64,000 bases of DNA, from assembly GCA_963516475.1 (NCBI GenBank), contig CAUQBR010000003.1:1-64000 (forward strand), given 5' to 3'. The notes beneath the pieces were generated by a model. It searched no databases and had not been told where the DNA came from. It saw nothing but the letters and a program-made list of their open reading frames with translations. This document shows positions 51,720 through 60,966 of this stretch, one piece after another. The position numbers and the translations under genes were made by a program. The stretch comes from JABCPE02 sp963516475 (GTDB lineage: Bacteria > Bacteroidota > Bacteroidia > Flavobacteriales > Weeksellaceae). Position 1 is the first letter of the stretch; every line of letters starts with the position of its first letter.

Positions 51720-52061
51720 TTAAGCTTTTTGAGATTTTAGTTTAGCTCTTCTTGTAACAGCGTATTCTACTGCGTGTTTGTCAAGTTTAGTAGTAAGGTA
51801 ACGGATTACTCTTTCATCTCTCTTGAAAGCTAATTCTAGGTCAGCCACTACTGCTCCTTCTCCTTTGAACTCTATCAAAGTGTAGAATCCATTTTTCTTT
51901 AATTGGATAGGGTAAGCTAATTTTCTAAGTCCCCAATTTTCTTTTGCTACAATTTCGCAATTGTGCTCCTTTAAAAGGTCTTCAAATTTTCTCACTGCTT
52001 CCTCCACCTGAGAATCAGATAGAACGGGAGTTAAAATGAAAACAGTTTCATAATGATTCAT
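51720..52061 (-). CDS. rpsF: 30S ribosomal protein S6
   Basis: The 113-residue protein begins MNHYETVFILTPVLSDSQVEE and has WGLRKLAYPIQLKKNGFYTLIEFKG, the S6 signature. It is the first gene of the operon, with a TACTTTTG box upstream. S6 binds S18 on the 30S platform. Confidence 0.97.
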   Translation of the reverse strand: MNHYETVFILTPVLSDSQVEEAVRKFEDLLKEHNCEIVAKENWGLRKLAYPIQLKKNGFYTLIEFKGEGAVVADLELAFKRDERVIRYLTTKLDKHAVEYAVTRRAKLKSQKA

Positions 52062-52090
52062 AATGTTGAAATATTTATTTAATTAGTTTG

Positions 52091-52098
52091 CAAAAGTA
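52091..52098 (-). promoter_or_regulatory. -7 box (TACTTTTG) of the rpsF operon
   Basis: CAAAAGTA on the plus strand, 29 bases upstream of the rpsF ATG. Confidence 0.65.
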
Positions 52099-52207
52099 TT
52101 GCTTTTTTTTGAACTGTGCAAATTCATTGTTAAATTTAATGATAAATAATTGTAAATAGATACATTATTAAATTCACAAATTACATCATCAAAGTATTTA
52201 TTTTAAG

Positions 52208-52244
52208 TAAAAAAAACAAGCCAGCCTTCAAAAGAGGGCTGGCT
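52208..52244 (-). terminator. Terminator of the M16 peptidase operon
   Basis: AGCCAGCC (52219-52226) pairs with GGCTGGCT (52237-52244). On the minus strand the stem is followed by TTGTTTTTTTT. Confidence 0.75.
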
Positions 52245-52260
52245 GTTGGTTAATGGATGA

Positions 52261-54300
52261 TTATTTAAAATCTTTATCCGTTGCTTTATTGATTTCGTAG
52301 GATTTTACATCAGAGTTCATTTCTATACCACCCATATTTTGGCTGATTTTGAAAGGAAGCTTCACTCCAGAAACCTCCTTATAATCGGAGTAGTAAGTAG
52401 GAACTATGACTTCTTGTCCTTGCATTTTCTGTGTTTGGGATTCACCTACTTTTAGCCCAGTTTTTACGCTGTAGAAGTAAGTTTTATTTCCCTTTTTTAT
52501 GGCATAAACTTCTTCTCCGTTCACATTTTCAATGCCTCTTAATGTCGTATTTTTAGCATTGAAGGCTAGTTCTGGGAAGATTTCTTTATTTGCAGCCAAC
52601 TCTTCTTTTAGTTCTGCTGGTAGAGGCTGTTTTTGTCCTTGTGCCATGATGTAGCCGTCCTTTCCATCAAAAACGATTTTCTGCATACTCTGTCCCATCA
52701 TTCTCATCTCTACAGATGTTTTTCCTCCTTTTGCAGCTAAAGTAATGGTTTCTATGGTCATTCCTTGTACTGTTGCAGAAGAATTCATCTGTAATGAATT
52801 GATTTTCTCTACATTTGCTTTTCCTCCGATAGCAGCGATGTATTTTTGTCCGATGGACTCAGCGGTAATACCCGCAGCTATTTTCTTTGTTTCTGGTTTG
52901 GAAGCAGGATTCGCAAATTTGTCAAAGTATTTCACAGGATAGCCTAACTTTTCTAAACCTTCTGCGATTTCAGCACCTTTTCCAGCTACGAAAATTCTAC
53001 TTTGGTTAGGAAGGATATTGGCTTTTGCAGCAGCAGAAACATCAGCAGTAGTTACTTTATCTATGGATTTCAAATAATTAGCATAGAAATCAGCAGGAAG
53101 GCTGTAAAGTCTTTCATTAAGAGCAAACCTAGCGATAGTTTCAGGTTTTTCTAATGACATGATGAACTCTCCCTTTAGTTTTGCTTTTGCGTTGGCTAAT
53201 TCCTCTGGTTTTATTTGAGAAATACCTTTTAGTTCGTTCATGAATTCTACTACGGCTTTGTCCGTTACTTCGTTTCTTACGCTTGCATTAGCAGTGAAGC
53301 TTGGGCTGTATTTGCTTGTAGAAAGACGAGAATAAGCTCCATAAGTGTAGCCGTTTTTCTCACGAAGATTCATGAATAATCTAGCTTCACCACCGCCACC
53401 AAGGATGTAGTTAGCAATCACTCCACTGAAATATTGCGGGTCTTTCATTTGGAGAGTAGAGATGTTTCCTACACGGATAACGGACTGCACGGCTGTAGGC
53501 ACATCTACGATGTTGATTTCCGTAGCAGGTAGATTTTTAGCAGGTTCTACTGCGGCGAATTTAGTTCCAGATTTTTTCCATTTTCCGAATTCTTTTTCTA
53601 CTAATTTTTTGATTTCGGAAGTTTTTACATCACCTACAATCACCAAATAAGCGTTGTCTGGTGCATAGTATTTTTTATAAAAATCCTGAACATCTTTCAG
53701 CTGGATTCTGTTGATGCTTTCTTCAGTTACAAATTCGCCAAGAGCCGTGTTTTTACCATAAGTAAGCGCATTGTCAACTCGTCTAGCGATTTCACTAGCA
53801 TCTTTTTCTTTTGTTTTTAATCCCTCAATGGTTCTTTCTTTGGATTTGTTCACTTCCTCCGCAGAGAATTTTGGATTAACAACAGCATCTGCCATTAGGT
53901 TGATAACCTGTGTGGAGTATTTAGAAAGGGTATTAGCTCCTGCTCCTTCTGAAGAAAAACTAAGATATGCTCCTAAGAAATCAATCTTTTTGTTGAATTC
54001 TTCTTTGCTTAGTTTGGTGGTTCCCATGCCAAGCTGGTCAGCCATAATTTCTCCAACTCCTACAATATTTCCTTCATAAACAGGAGGTCTGTCTATAGTT
54101 AGTTGGATATTTACTCTTGGTAGTTTGTTGTTTTCTACTACCAGTACAGTAAGTCCGTTTTTAAGTTTAAAAGAGTTGGGTTTTGCAATGTTGATAGCAG
54201 GTGTAGGACCTGGTTTAGGCATTGCATTGATGTCAATATTTTGTGCATAGACCATTCCAGAAAATAGGAAAGCGGCCGCGATATATTTAATGTTCTTCAT
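52261..54300 (-). CDS. M16 family peptidase-like protein lacking the HxxEH site
   Basis: The 679-residue protein has a signal peptide (ending VYA before QNID) and two M16 domains (about 40-230 and 240-450). The zinc motif HxxEH is replaced in the EIMADQLGMGT segment, so it is catalytically silent in family terms. M16 pairs work as one active and one inactive subunit, and the active one is encoded seven bases upstream in the same operon. The last 200 residues (from about 470) form a separate LolA/LppX-like domain (VEKINSLQMNSSATVQGMTIE, MQGQEVIVPTYYSDYKEV), an unusual addition. Confidence 0.88.
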   Translation of the reverse strand: MKNIKYIAAAFLFSGMVYAQNIDINAMPKPGPTPAINIAKPNSFKLKNGLTVLVVENNKLPRVNIQLTIDRPPVYEGNIVGVGEIMADQLGMGTTKLSKEEFNKKIDFLGAYLSFSSEGAGANTLSKYSTQVINLMADAVVNPKFSAEEVNKSKERTIEGLKTKEKDASEIARRVDNALTYGKNTALGEFVTEESINRIQLKDVQDFYKKYYAPDNAYLVIVGDVKTSEIKKLVEKEFGKWKKSGTKFAAVEPAKNLPATEINIVDVPTAVQSVIRVGNISTLQMKDPQYFSGVIANYILGGGGEARLFMNLREKNGYTYGAYSRLSTSKYSPSFTANASVRNEVTDKAVVEFMNELKGISQIKPEELANAKAKLKGEFIMSLEKPETIARFALNERLYSLPADFYANYLKSIDKVTTADVSAAAKANILPNQSRIFVAGKGAEIAEGLEKLGYPVKYFDKFANPASKPETKKIAAGITAESIGQKYIAAIGGKANVEKINSLQMNSSATVQGMTIETITLAAKGGKTSVEMRMMGQSMQKIVFDGKDGYIMAQGQKQPLPAELKEELAANKEIFPELAFNAKNTTLRGIENVNGEEVYAIKKGNKTYFYSVKTGLKVGESQTQKMQGQEVIVPTYYSDYKEVSGVKLPFKISQNMGGIEMNSDVKSYEINKATDKDFK

Positions 54301-54307
54301 TGGTCAA

Positions 54308-55618
54308 TTATTTTTTAGGTAAGTAGTTGATGATAGCTCTTTGGTTGCTGTTTAGGTATTTTTTAGCAGCATTTCTCAAATCTTCTCTCGTAATAGAGCG
54401 ATAGATGTTGATTTCTTCGTTAATCAAGTTGGTGTTTCCTTTTAGTAAATAACTGTCTGCTAGTGTGTTAGCAATACCTTCTACAGAAGAGTTAGCATTT
54501 ACGAAATCGTTTTCCACTTGGTTTTGAAGTTTTTGATAATCTTCCTCTGAGATTAAATCTGTCTGAAGTTTTTTGATTTCAACATCGATGTCTTTTTTCA
54601 AAACATCTTTTGAAGTATTTCCCATAGGAATAGCGAAGAAAGCAAAGATACTATGGTCTACCAGTCCAAGGTTGAACGCCTCTACAGCCAATGCTTTTTT
54701 CTCATTATCTACTAATTTTTTATAAAGAACAGAAGATTTACCTTTGCTTAGGTAGCTTCCCAGCATGCTCAGAATGTAGGCATCTCTCTCCTTTGCGGCA
54801 GGTGTTCTGTAAGCGAAGATATAAGCAGGAATCTGGATGTTAGCATCATATATAGTTTCCTCAAACTCTTGTGTAATAGGAGTTTCTTTAGGGAAATTAC
54901 GAGTAATAGGCGTTCCTTTTGGGATGTTGCCGAAATATTCGTTAATCCATTTTTTAGTCTGCTCTGGTTTGATGTCTCCAGCAACTACCAATGTAGCGTT
55001 GTTAGGAATGTAATATTTCTTAAAGAAAGCATTAAATTCTTCTAATTTTGCTGAATTTAAATCCTCCATAGAACCGATAACAGTTCCTTTATAAGGGTGT
55101 TTTTTGAATAAAGTAGTAAGAATAGCGTTAAAAAGCCCACCATAAGGCTGGTTGTCCATTCTTAGTCTTTTTTCTTCTTTTACTACTTCTCTCTGAGTAT
55201 CTACTCCAATCTGATTGATGACAGGGTGTCTTAGTCTTTCAGCTTCCATCCAAAGCCCAAGCTGTTCGTTGTTAGAAGGGAAAGTTTCATAGTAATAAGT
55301 GCGGTCAGGGTCTGTGTTAGCGTTGTTAGAACCTCCATTAGCAGATACTATTTTGAACCATTCGCCTCGTTTGATGTTTTTAGTTCCTTCAAACAAAAGG
55401 TGCTCAAAAAAGTGTGCGAAACCAGTTCTCCCAGCGGCTTCATCCTTTGCACCCACATGGTACATTACCGAAGTGGTCACCACAGGAGCAGAATTGTCTT
55501 GGTGTAAAATCACATGTAACCCGTTTGGCAAATCATATTCTTCAAACTTGATTTGCTGCGCATTAAACAGCATTGCGAAAGAAGCTGCCATTGCGATTGA
55601 TAGAAATCTTTTTCTCAT
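54308..55618 (-). CDS. M16 family zinc peptidase, active subunit
   Basis: The 436-residue protein has a signal peptide (ending LFNA before QQIK) and the inverted zinc motif HFFEHLLFEGT at about residues 69-79, with the downstream Glu in a helix near residue 147. Two M16 halves follow. Predicted periplasmic peptidase that degrades peptides together with the inactive partner encoded next. Confidence 0.93.
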   Translation of the reverse strand: MRKRFLSIAMAASFAMLFNAQQIKFEEYDLPNGLHVILHQDNSAPVVTTSVMYHVGAKDEAAGRTGFAHFFEHLLFEGTKNIKRGEWFKIVSANGGSNNANTDPDRTYYYETFPSNNEQLGLWMEAERLRHPVINQIGVDTQREVVKEEKRLRMDNQPYGGLFNAILTTLFKKHPYKGTVIGSMEDLNSAKLEEFNAFFKKYYIPNNATLVVAGDIKPEQTKKWINEYFGNIPKGTPITRNFPKETPITQEFEETIYDANIQIPAYIFAYRTPAAKERDAYILSMLGSYLSKGKSSVLYKKLVDNEKKALAVEAFNLGLVDHSIFAFFAIPMGNTSKDVLKKDIDVEIKKLQTDLISEEDYQKLQNQVENDFVNANSSVEGIANTLADSYLLKGNTNLINEEINIYRSITREDLRNAAKKYLNSNQRAIINYLPKK

Positions 55619-55665
55619 AAAAATTTAAATTTTACTCTATTAGTATAAAAAATCACGAAATGTTA

Positions 55666-55673
55666 CAAAATTA
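55666..55673 (-). promoter_or_regulatory. -7 box (TAATTTTG) of the M16 operon
   Basis: CAAAATTA on the plus strand, 47 bases upstream of the first M16 ATG. Confidence 0.5.
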
Positions 55674-55748
55674 ACAAAATTTTTTAATGAAAAGTGTTTT
55701 TCTTTCATAATCCAAAAAATAATTAGAAGAAAGAAAAGAAAAATAGTT

Positions 55749-55756
55749 TAAATTTG
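55749..55756 (+). promoter_or_regulatory. -7 box (TAAATTTG) of the helicase gene
   Basis: Exact TAnnTTTG 22 bases before the ATG at 55779. Confidence 0.65.
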
Positions 55757-55778
55757 TGGGCTTAATTTGTTCAAAAAT

Positions 55779-58118
55779 ATGGATTACCTAAAAGGATTAA
55801 ATAATGCTCAATATGAAGCTGTGACCTCTCTGCAAGGGCCTCTGATGGTGCTTGCTGGAGCAGGGTCTGGGAAAACTCGTGTTCTTACGATGCGTATAGC
55901 ACATCTGATAACCAATGGAGCGGATCCTTTTAATATTCTGGCGCTTACTTTTACCAATAAGGCTGCCCGAGAGATGAAAGAGCGTATCGCAAAGGTGGTA
56001 GGAAATAGCGATGCTAAAAGCCTTTGGATGGGTACTTTTCACTCTGTTTTCGCGCGGATTTTGAGGAGTGAAGCTCATTATCTTGGTTTTCCGTCTAATT
56101 TTACTATTTATGACACCCAAGACTCTCTCAATGTGTTGAAAAAAGTCTTGAAAGAGATGAATATAGATTCAGATTTGTACAAACCAAAGAAAGTGCAGGG
56201 CAGAATTTCTCAGTATAAAAATAATCTGATTACAGTAAAAGCCTATTATAACAATCCAGAGCTGATGGAAGCCGATGAACGGGCTAATATGAAGCTGATG
56301 GGGCAGATTTATCAGAAATATGTAGAAACCTGTTTTAAGAACGGGGCGATGGATTTTGATGATTTGTTATTGAAAACCAATGAATTACTTACGAGATTTC
56401 CAGAAGTTTTAGCGAAATATCAGGATAGATTTCGGTATATTCTGGTGGATGAGTATCAGGATACGAACCATTCTCAGTATCTGATAGTGAAGGCTTTAGC
56501 TTCTAAATTTGAGAATATATGCGTGGTGGGGGATGATGCGCAGTCTATCTACTCTTTCCGTGGGGCGAATATTCAAAATATTTTGAATTTTAAAAAGGAT
56601 TATCCCGATGCGAAAATCGTTTCATTGGAGCAGAATTACCGTTCTACACAGAATATCGTAAATGCAGCTAATGATTTGATTTCCAAAAATATAAATCAGT
56701 TTGAGAAAAATGTATTCAGTGATAATGAAATCGGAGAAAAGATAAAAGTCTACCGCTCTCTATCTGATGCAGATGAGGCGAATTTTGTGGCGGGAAATAT
56801 TTGGGAACAGCATAATTTTAATCAGAAAAAATTTAATGATTTTGCTATTCTGTATCGTACAAATTCCCAGACCAGAGCCTTCGAAGATGCGCTGAGGAGA
56901 AAAAATATTCCTTACCGAGTGTATGGCGGGCTGTCTTTTTACCAAAGAAAAGAAATAAAGGATTTGCTGGCGTATCTCAGACTTTTGGTCAATGAAAATG
57001 ATTCGGAAGCCTTGCTTAGAATTATCAATTATCCGATGCGTGGGATAGGAGAGACGACACAGAATAAACTCATTGTTTATGCCGATTCGATAGGACAATC
57101 TATTGCTAATGTGCTGGATGCTCTGCCGTTTCACGCACCGAATTTAGAGTTAAATAATTCAGCTCTAACCAAACTGAACGATTTCTGGCAGATGATAAAG
57201 GCTTTCCAAGTGATGCTGAAAACAGAAAATGTCTATCAAGTAGCGATGGAAGTGGCTAAAAAGAGTGGCTTGATAAAATCTTTGAAAGAAGACCAGACAC
57301 CAGAAGGCATCTCACGGGTGGAAAATATTCAGGAATTGATGAACTCCATGCAGGGTTTTATAGATGAACAGCAGCAGCTGGAAGATGGCGACCCGAGTTT
57401 GTCTAATTTCCTAGAAAATATAGCCTTATCTGCTGATACACAGGAGAATGATGAGGAAGGTGATAAAGTCTCACTGATGACAATCCACTTATCCAAAGGG
57501 CTGGAATTTCCTATTGTCTACATCGTAGGGCTGGAAGAAGGGCTGTTCCCTAGTTTCATGAGTTCCAACTCTCGTGAGGAGCTGGAAGAGGAGCGCAGGC
57601 TGTTCTATGTGGCCCTTACAAGAGCCGAAAAACAGGCGTTTTTCTCTTATGCTGTTTCGCGTTTTCAGTGGGGGAAAATCACGGATTCGGAGCCGAGTCG
57701 TTTTCTCAGCGAGGTGGATACAGATTATTTAGATTTTATCAATCCTATGGTAGAAAACAGGGGAATCAATCGTTCAGGGCTGTCATCTAGTATTTTTGAT
57801 GATACGCCGAGCATGCCGAGGGCTTTCCAAAAGAAAGAACCGAAGAAAAAACTTTCTACCGATGAACAAAAATTACCAGAACAGCCTGTTAAAAGGAATT
57901 TGACGCCTGTTTCATCTGCGAAAATAAATACTCCTGACAGCAGCCAGTCCCAAGATATAGAAGTAGGGGACAGAGTAAGGCATAATCGTTTCGGAGTGGG
58001 AGAAGTGCTATTTTTGGATGGAACAGACCCTAATAATGTGAAAGCAAAAATAAAATTTGCCACAGAAGGCGAAAAAAACTTGATTTTGAAATTTGCTAAA
58101 TTGGAAAAAATAAACTAG
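55779..58118 (+). CDS. UvrD/PcrA family DNA helicase
   Basis: The protein has 779 residues from the ATG at 55779; a TTG at 55767 would add four. The superfamily 1A helicase has motif I LAGAGSGKTRV, Ia LTFTNKAAREMKERI, II VDEYQDTNHSQY, III GDDAQSIYSFRGA, IV QNYRST and VI VALTRAEKQAF. The last 120 residues carry a Lys/Pro linker and a tail (VGDRVRHNRFGVGEVLFLDG) as in PcrA. It unwinds DNA in repair and replication restart. It ends four bases before pfkA. Confidence 0.94.
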   Translation: MDYLKGLNNAQYEAVTSLQGPLMVLAGAGSGKTRVLTMRIAHLITNGADPFNILALTFTNKAAREMKERIAKVVGNSDAKSLWMGTFHSVFARILRSEAHYLGFPSNFTIYDTQDSLNVLKKVLKEMNIDSDLYKPKKVQGRISQYKNNLITVKAYYNNPELMEADERANMKLMGQIYQKYVETCFKNGAMDFDDLLLKTNELLTRFPEVLAKYQDRFRYILVDEYQDTNHSQYLIVKALASKFENICVVGDDAQSIYSFRGANIQNILNFKKDYPDAKIVSLEQNYRSTQNIVNAANDLISKNINQFEKNVFSDNEIGEKIKVYRSLSDADEANFVAGNIWEQHNFNQKKFNDFAILYRTNSQTRAFEDALRRKNIPYRVYGGLSFYQRKEIKDLLAYLRLLVNENDSEALLRIINYPMRGIGETTQNKLIVYADSIGQSIANVLDALPFHAPNLELNNSALTKLNDFWQMIKAFQVMLKTENVYQVAMEVAKKSGLIKSLKEDQTPEGISRVENIQELMNSMQGFIDEQQQLEDGDPSLSNFLENIALSADTQENDEEGDKVSLMTIHLSKGLEFPIVYIVGLEEGLFPSFMSSNSREELEEERRLFYVALTRAEKQAFFSYAVSRFQWGKITDSEPSRFLSEVDTDYLDFINPMVENRGINRSGLSSSIFDDTPSMPRAFQKKEPKKKLSTDEQKLPEQPVKRNLTPVSSAKINTPDSSQSQDIEVGDRVRHNRFGVGEVLFLDGTDPNNVKAKIKFATEGEKNLILKFAKLEKIN

Positions 58119-58122
58119 AAAA

Positions 58123-59115
58123 ATGCTTAAAAAAGCCAATAAAATAGCAGTTCTGACCTCTGGTGGAGATGCTCCAGGGATGAATGCAGCCATCAGAGCT
58201 GTGGTGCGTACATGTTCCTATCATGATGTGGAAGTTTTGGGGATTTATCGCGGTTTTCAAGGAATGATAGAGGATGATTTTGTAGAGCTAAATGCCCGCA
58301 GTGTCCGTAATATTATAAACAAAGGCGGAACTTTCCTGAAATCAGCCCGTTCGGAAGGTTTTAGAACAAGAGAAGGCAGAGAAAGTGCTTATAAGAACTT
58401 GACAAAGAATGGGGTAGAGGCCTTGGTGGTGATTGGAGGCGATGGAACCTTTACAGGTGCGCTGTCTTTTAGTCAAGAATTTGGTTTTCCTGTGATGGGA
58501 ATTCCTGGAACGATAGATAATGATATCTATGGGACTACACATACTATCGGCTACGATACGGCGTTAAATACCGTAGTGGATGCCATTGACAAAATAAGGG
58601 ATACCGCGAGTTCTCACAACAGAATGTTTTTCGTGGAAGTGATGGGGCGAGATTCAGGTTTTATTGCGCTAAATTCAGGAATTGGAGGAGGAGCAGAGCG
58701 GATTATAATTCCAGAAAAAAATATTCCAGCGGAAGTTTTACTCGAAGATATTGACAGAGGAAAACGAAGAGGAAAAACTTCCAACATTATAGTGGTGGCA
58801 GAGGGAAATACAGCAGGAAAGGCGGTATTTGAGCTTAAAGAATATGTAGAGCAGAAACGCCCTGAATATGATATTAGGGTTTCTGTGCTGGGACACATGC
58901 AGCGAGGCGGGACTCCTACCTGCTATGACCGAGTTTTGGCAACGAGAATGGGTGTAAAAGCGGTGGAATCCCTGCTGGAAGGGAAGTCACAGTATATGGT
59001 GGGAATTAACAATGATAGAATGGAACTTATCCCACTAGAAAAAGCCGTGAAAGAGAATGATGAGAGTAAAATAGATAAAGACCTTATCAGAATCACGGAT
59101 ATTATGAGTATGTAG
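58123..59115 (+). CDS. pfkA: 6-phosphofructokinase
   Basis: The 330-residue glycolytic enzyme has the ATP loop TSGGDAPGMNAAIRA at about 12-26 and IGGDGTFTGA near residue 105, with Gly at the position that separates ATP-dependent from PPi-dependent forms. It also has the catalytic PGTIDNDIYGTTHTIGYDTA and the MGRDSGFIAL substrate segment. It follows the helicase gene by four bases and precedes batB by 15, so it may be read through into the Bat operon. Confidence 0.95.
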   Translation: MLKKANKIAVLTSGGDAPGMNAAIRAVVRTCSYHDVEVLGIYRGFQGMIEDDFVELNARSVRNIINKGGTFLKSARSEGFRTREGRESAYKNLTKNGVEALVVIGGDGTFTGALSFSQEFGFPVMGIPGTIDNDIYGTTHTIGYDTALNTVVDAIDKIRDTASSHNRMFFVEVMGRDSGFIALNSGIGGGAERIIIPEKNIPAEVLLEDIDRGKRRGKTSNIIVVAEGNTAGKAVFELKEYVEQKRPEYDIRVSVLGHMQRGGTPTCYDRVLATRMGVKAVESLLEGKSQYMVGINNDRMELIPLEKAVKENDESKIDKDLIRITDIMSM

Positions 59116-59130
59116 AAATTAAGATAAAGA

Positions 59131-60147
59131 ATGAACTGGGAGTTTGGGAGTTACCGATATTTTGGGCTGCTGTTGGTTTTACTGATGGCAGCGTATCTGC
59201 TTTGGGATTTTTCAAAATGGAGAAAAAAGAAACGAGAATTTTTTGCGGAAAGTAGGTTTCAGAAACATATTTTTGGTGAAAAATCTAGATTTTCAGGAGT
59301 TTTAACATTGTTTTATATCCTGTCTTTTTTGCTCTTGATTTTGTCTTTTGTGGATATTGTAAAGAATGAAAAAACAGAAATGAGCGTGGAGAAAGCCTCA
59401 TCGGATGTGATATTTTTGGTGGATGTTTCTAACTCTATGAATTCCAATGATGTAGAGCCTTCAAGGCTGGAACAAGCCAAATTGATTTTAAATAAAACCT
59501 TAAACCAGCTTGGTGAAGAGCGAGTGGGAATAGTGGTTTTTGCTGGCGAAGCGCGAACGATGATGCCTCTGACTACGGATTATTCCTCGGTGGATATTTA
59601 TTTGGAAAACCTTAGTTCAGATTTGATAAAAAGGCAGGGAACGGATTTTCTTTTAGCAATGGAAGAAACCGAAAAGAAGCTGAAAAAAGGCACATCAGGA
59701 TTGAAAAAAGTTATTTTAATCAGCGATGGGGAAGACAATGAAGGGAACCACGATGCAGCAGTGAATTTAGCTCAAAAAAATAATATTGCAGTGACCAGCG
59801 TGGGAATAGGCACGGAGGAAGGAGGAACGATACCAGAGCTTCAGTTTAATATTTATCAGGATTATAAAAAAGATGAGGACGGGAATATGGTCATTACAAA
59901 AAGAGAAACGCAGGCTCTCAAAACCATTTCCGAGAAAACGGGAGGGGTGTATATAGATGGAAATAGCGTAGAAAGAGCAGCAAATGAGATTATAAAAGAC
60001 ATAAAATCAAGTCAAAAAGATGGCGGTAAAGCGAGTAAAATAAGCATTCTGAATAAGGAGCATTATTATCAGTGGTTTTTGGCTGGGGCACTGGTTTTAC
60101 TTTTTCTGATATATTTTTTGAATCCCAAAAGAGATTTGAATATATAA
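59131..60147 (+). CDS. batB: VWA domain membrane protein, BatA/BatB-like
   Basis: The 338-residue protein has an N-terminal pair of hydrophobic segments (about 8-22 and 55-72) and a von Willebrand A domain at about 90-300. It keeps an intact MIDAS site (DVSNSMNS, TD in GTDFLLAMEE, SDGEDNEG). A C-terminal transmembrane helix is at about 313-330. The Bat proteins act in aerotolerance or envelope stress in Bacteroides and spirochaetes. It is followed by batC and batD. Only one VWA gene is seen, so it may be BatA or BatB. Confidence 0.88.
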   Translation: MNWEFGSYRYFGLLLVLLMAAYLLWDFSKWRKKKREFFAESRFQKHIFGEKSRFSGVLTLFYILSFLLLILSFVDIVKNEKTEMSVEKASSDVIFLVDVSNSMNSNDVEPSRLEQAKLILNKTLNQLGEERVGIVVFAGEARTMMPLTTDYSSVDIYLENLSSDLIKRQGTDFLLAMEETEKKLKKGTSGLKKVILISDGEDNEGNHDAAVNLAQKNNIAVTSVGIGTEEGGTIPELQFNIYQDYKKDEDGNMVITKRETQALKTISEKTGGVYIDGNSVERAANEIIKDIKSSQKDGGKASKISILNKEHYYQWFLAGALVLLFLIYFLNPKRDLNI

Positions 60148-60211
60148 TGTAAATACCTAATTTTTAGCAATTTTTAACACAAAACGGCTTCTTTTTTAAC
60201 AAAAGAAAGTT

Positions 60212-60219
60212 TACTTTTG
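60212..60219 (+). promoter_or_regulatory. -7 box (TACTTTTG) before batC
   Basis: Exact TAnnTTTG 12 bases before the batC ATG, giving batCD a promoter of its own. Confidence 0.6.
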
Positions 60220-60231
60220 CCTAATAAATAT

Positions 60232-60966
60232 ATGGCAAGAGTTTTATTAGTTCTATATAGTTTGGTTTTTGTGATGCAGGTCTCTGCACAGGTGAGCAGT
60301 GATGTTCATACACATAGAGGGAACCAGAGTTTTGATAAAGGAGACTTTGATGATGCATCGTATCATTATCTGAAAACCCTGCAGGGTAAGTCAGAAGACT
60401 TCAGGGCGCAGTATAATCTGGGAAATACTCTATACAAAAAAAACCAATATTCTGATGCCGTTTCTACCTACCAAAAAGCATTAAAAAACGCAAAAACCAA
60501 AGAGCAAAAAACAGCAACTCTATACAATTTGGGTAATGCTTATTTCAAAAATAAACAGCAAAAAGAGGCCGTAGATTCTTATAAACAGGCCCTAAAACTA
60601 GACCCAAATAATCAAACCATTTTAAAAAATCTGCAAATCGCTCTGCAGAAAAAGGATTCCAAGCAACAACAGCAGGAACAAGACCAGCAACAATCTCAAC
60701 AACAGCAACAAAATAACGAGCAAAATAAAGGGGAAAAAGAAAATCCTATGGATATGTATGCTCCAGAAAATGATAAATTTAAAAAGGAGCAGCAGGAGAA
60801 CCAGCAGCAAGAGGATAATTCTAATAAAAAAGAAGAACCCAATCAGCCAAAAGAACTGGAAAAAGAACTATTACAATACATAGAAGAACGCGAACGGCAC
60901 ACAGCTAAAAGAGCTCTGGGAAAGCAGGGATATGCCCAGCCACAGAGCAATCGTAAAGATTGGTAA
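60232..60966 (+). CDS. batC: TPR protein BatC
   Basis: The protein has 244 residues from the ATG at 60232; upstream TTG 60217 is inside the promoter. A signal peptide (ending VSA before QVS) is followed by TPR repeats (about 25-135). A long Gln-rich low-complexity stretch (about 140-170) and a Lys/Glu/Gln-rich tail follow. The Gln tract is made of CAA and CAG codons and could be unstable. It overlaps batD by seven bases. Confidence 0.88.
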   Translation: MARVLLVLYSLVFVMQVSAQVSSDVHTHRGNQSFDKGDFDDASYHYLKTLQGKSEDFRAQYNLGNTLYKKNQYSDAVSTYQKALKNAKTKEQKTATLYNLGNAYFKNKQQKEAVDSYKQALKLDPNNQTILKNLQIALQKKDSKQQQQEQDQQQSQQQQQNNEQNKGEKENPMDMYAPENDKFKKEQQENQQQEDNSNKKEEPNQPKELEKELLQYIEERERHTAKRALGKQGYAQPQSNRKDW

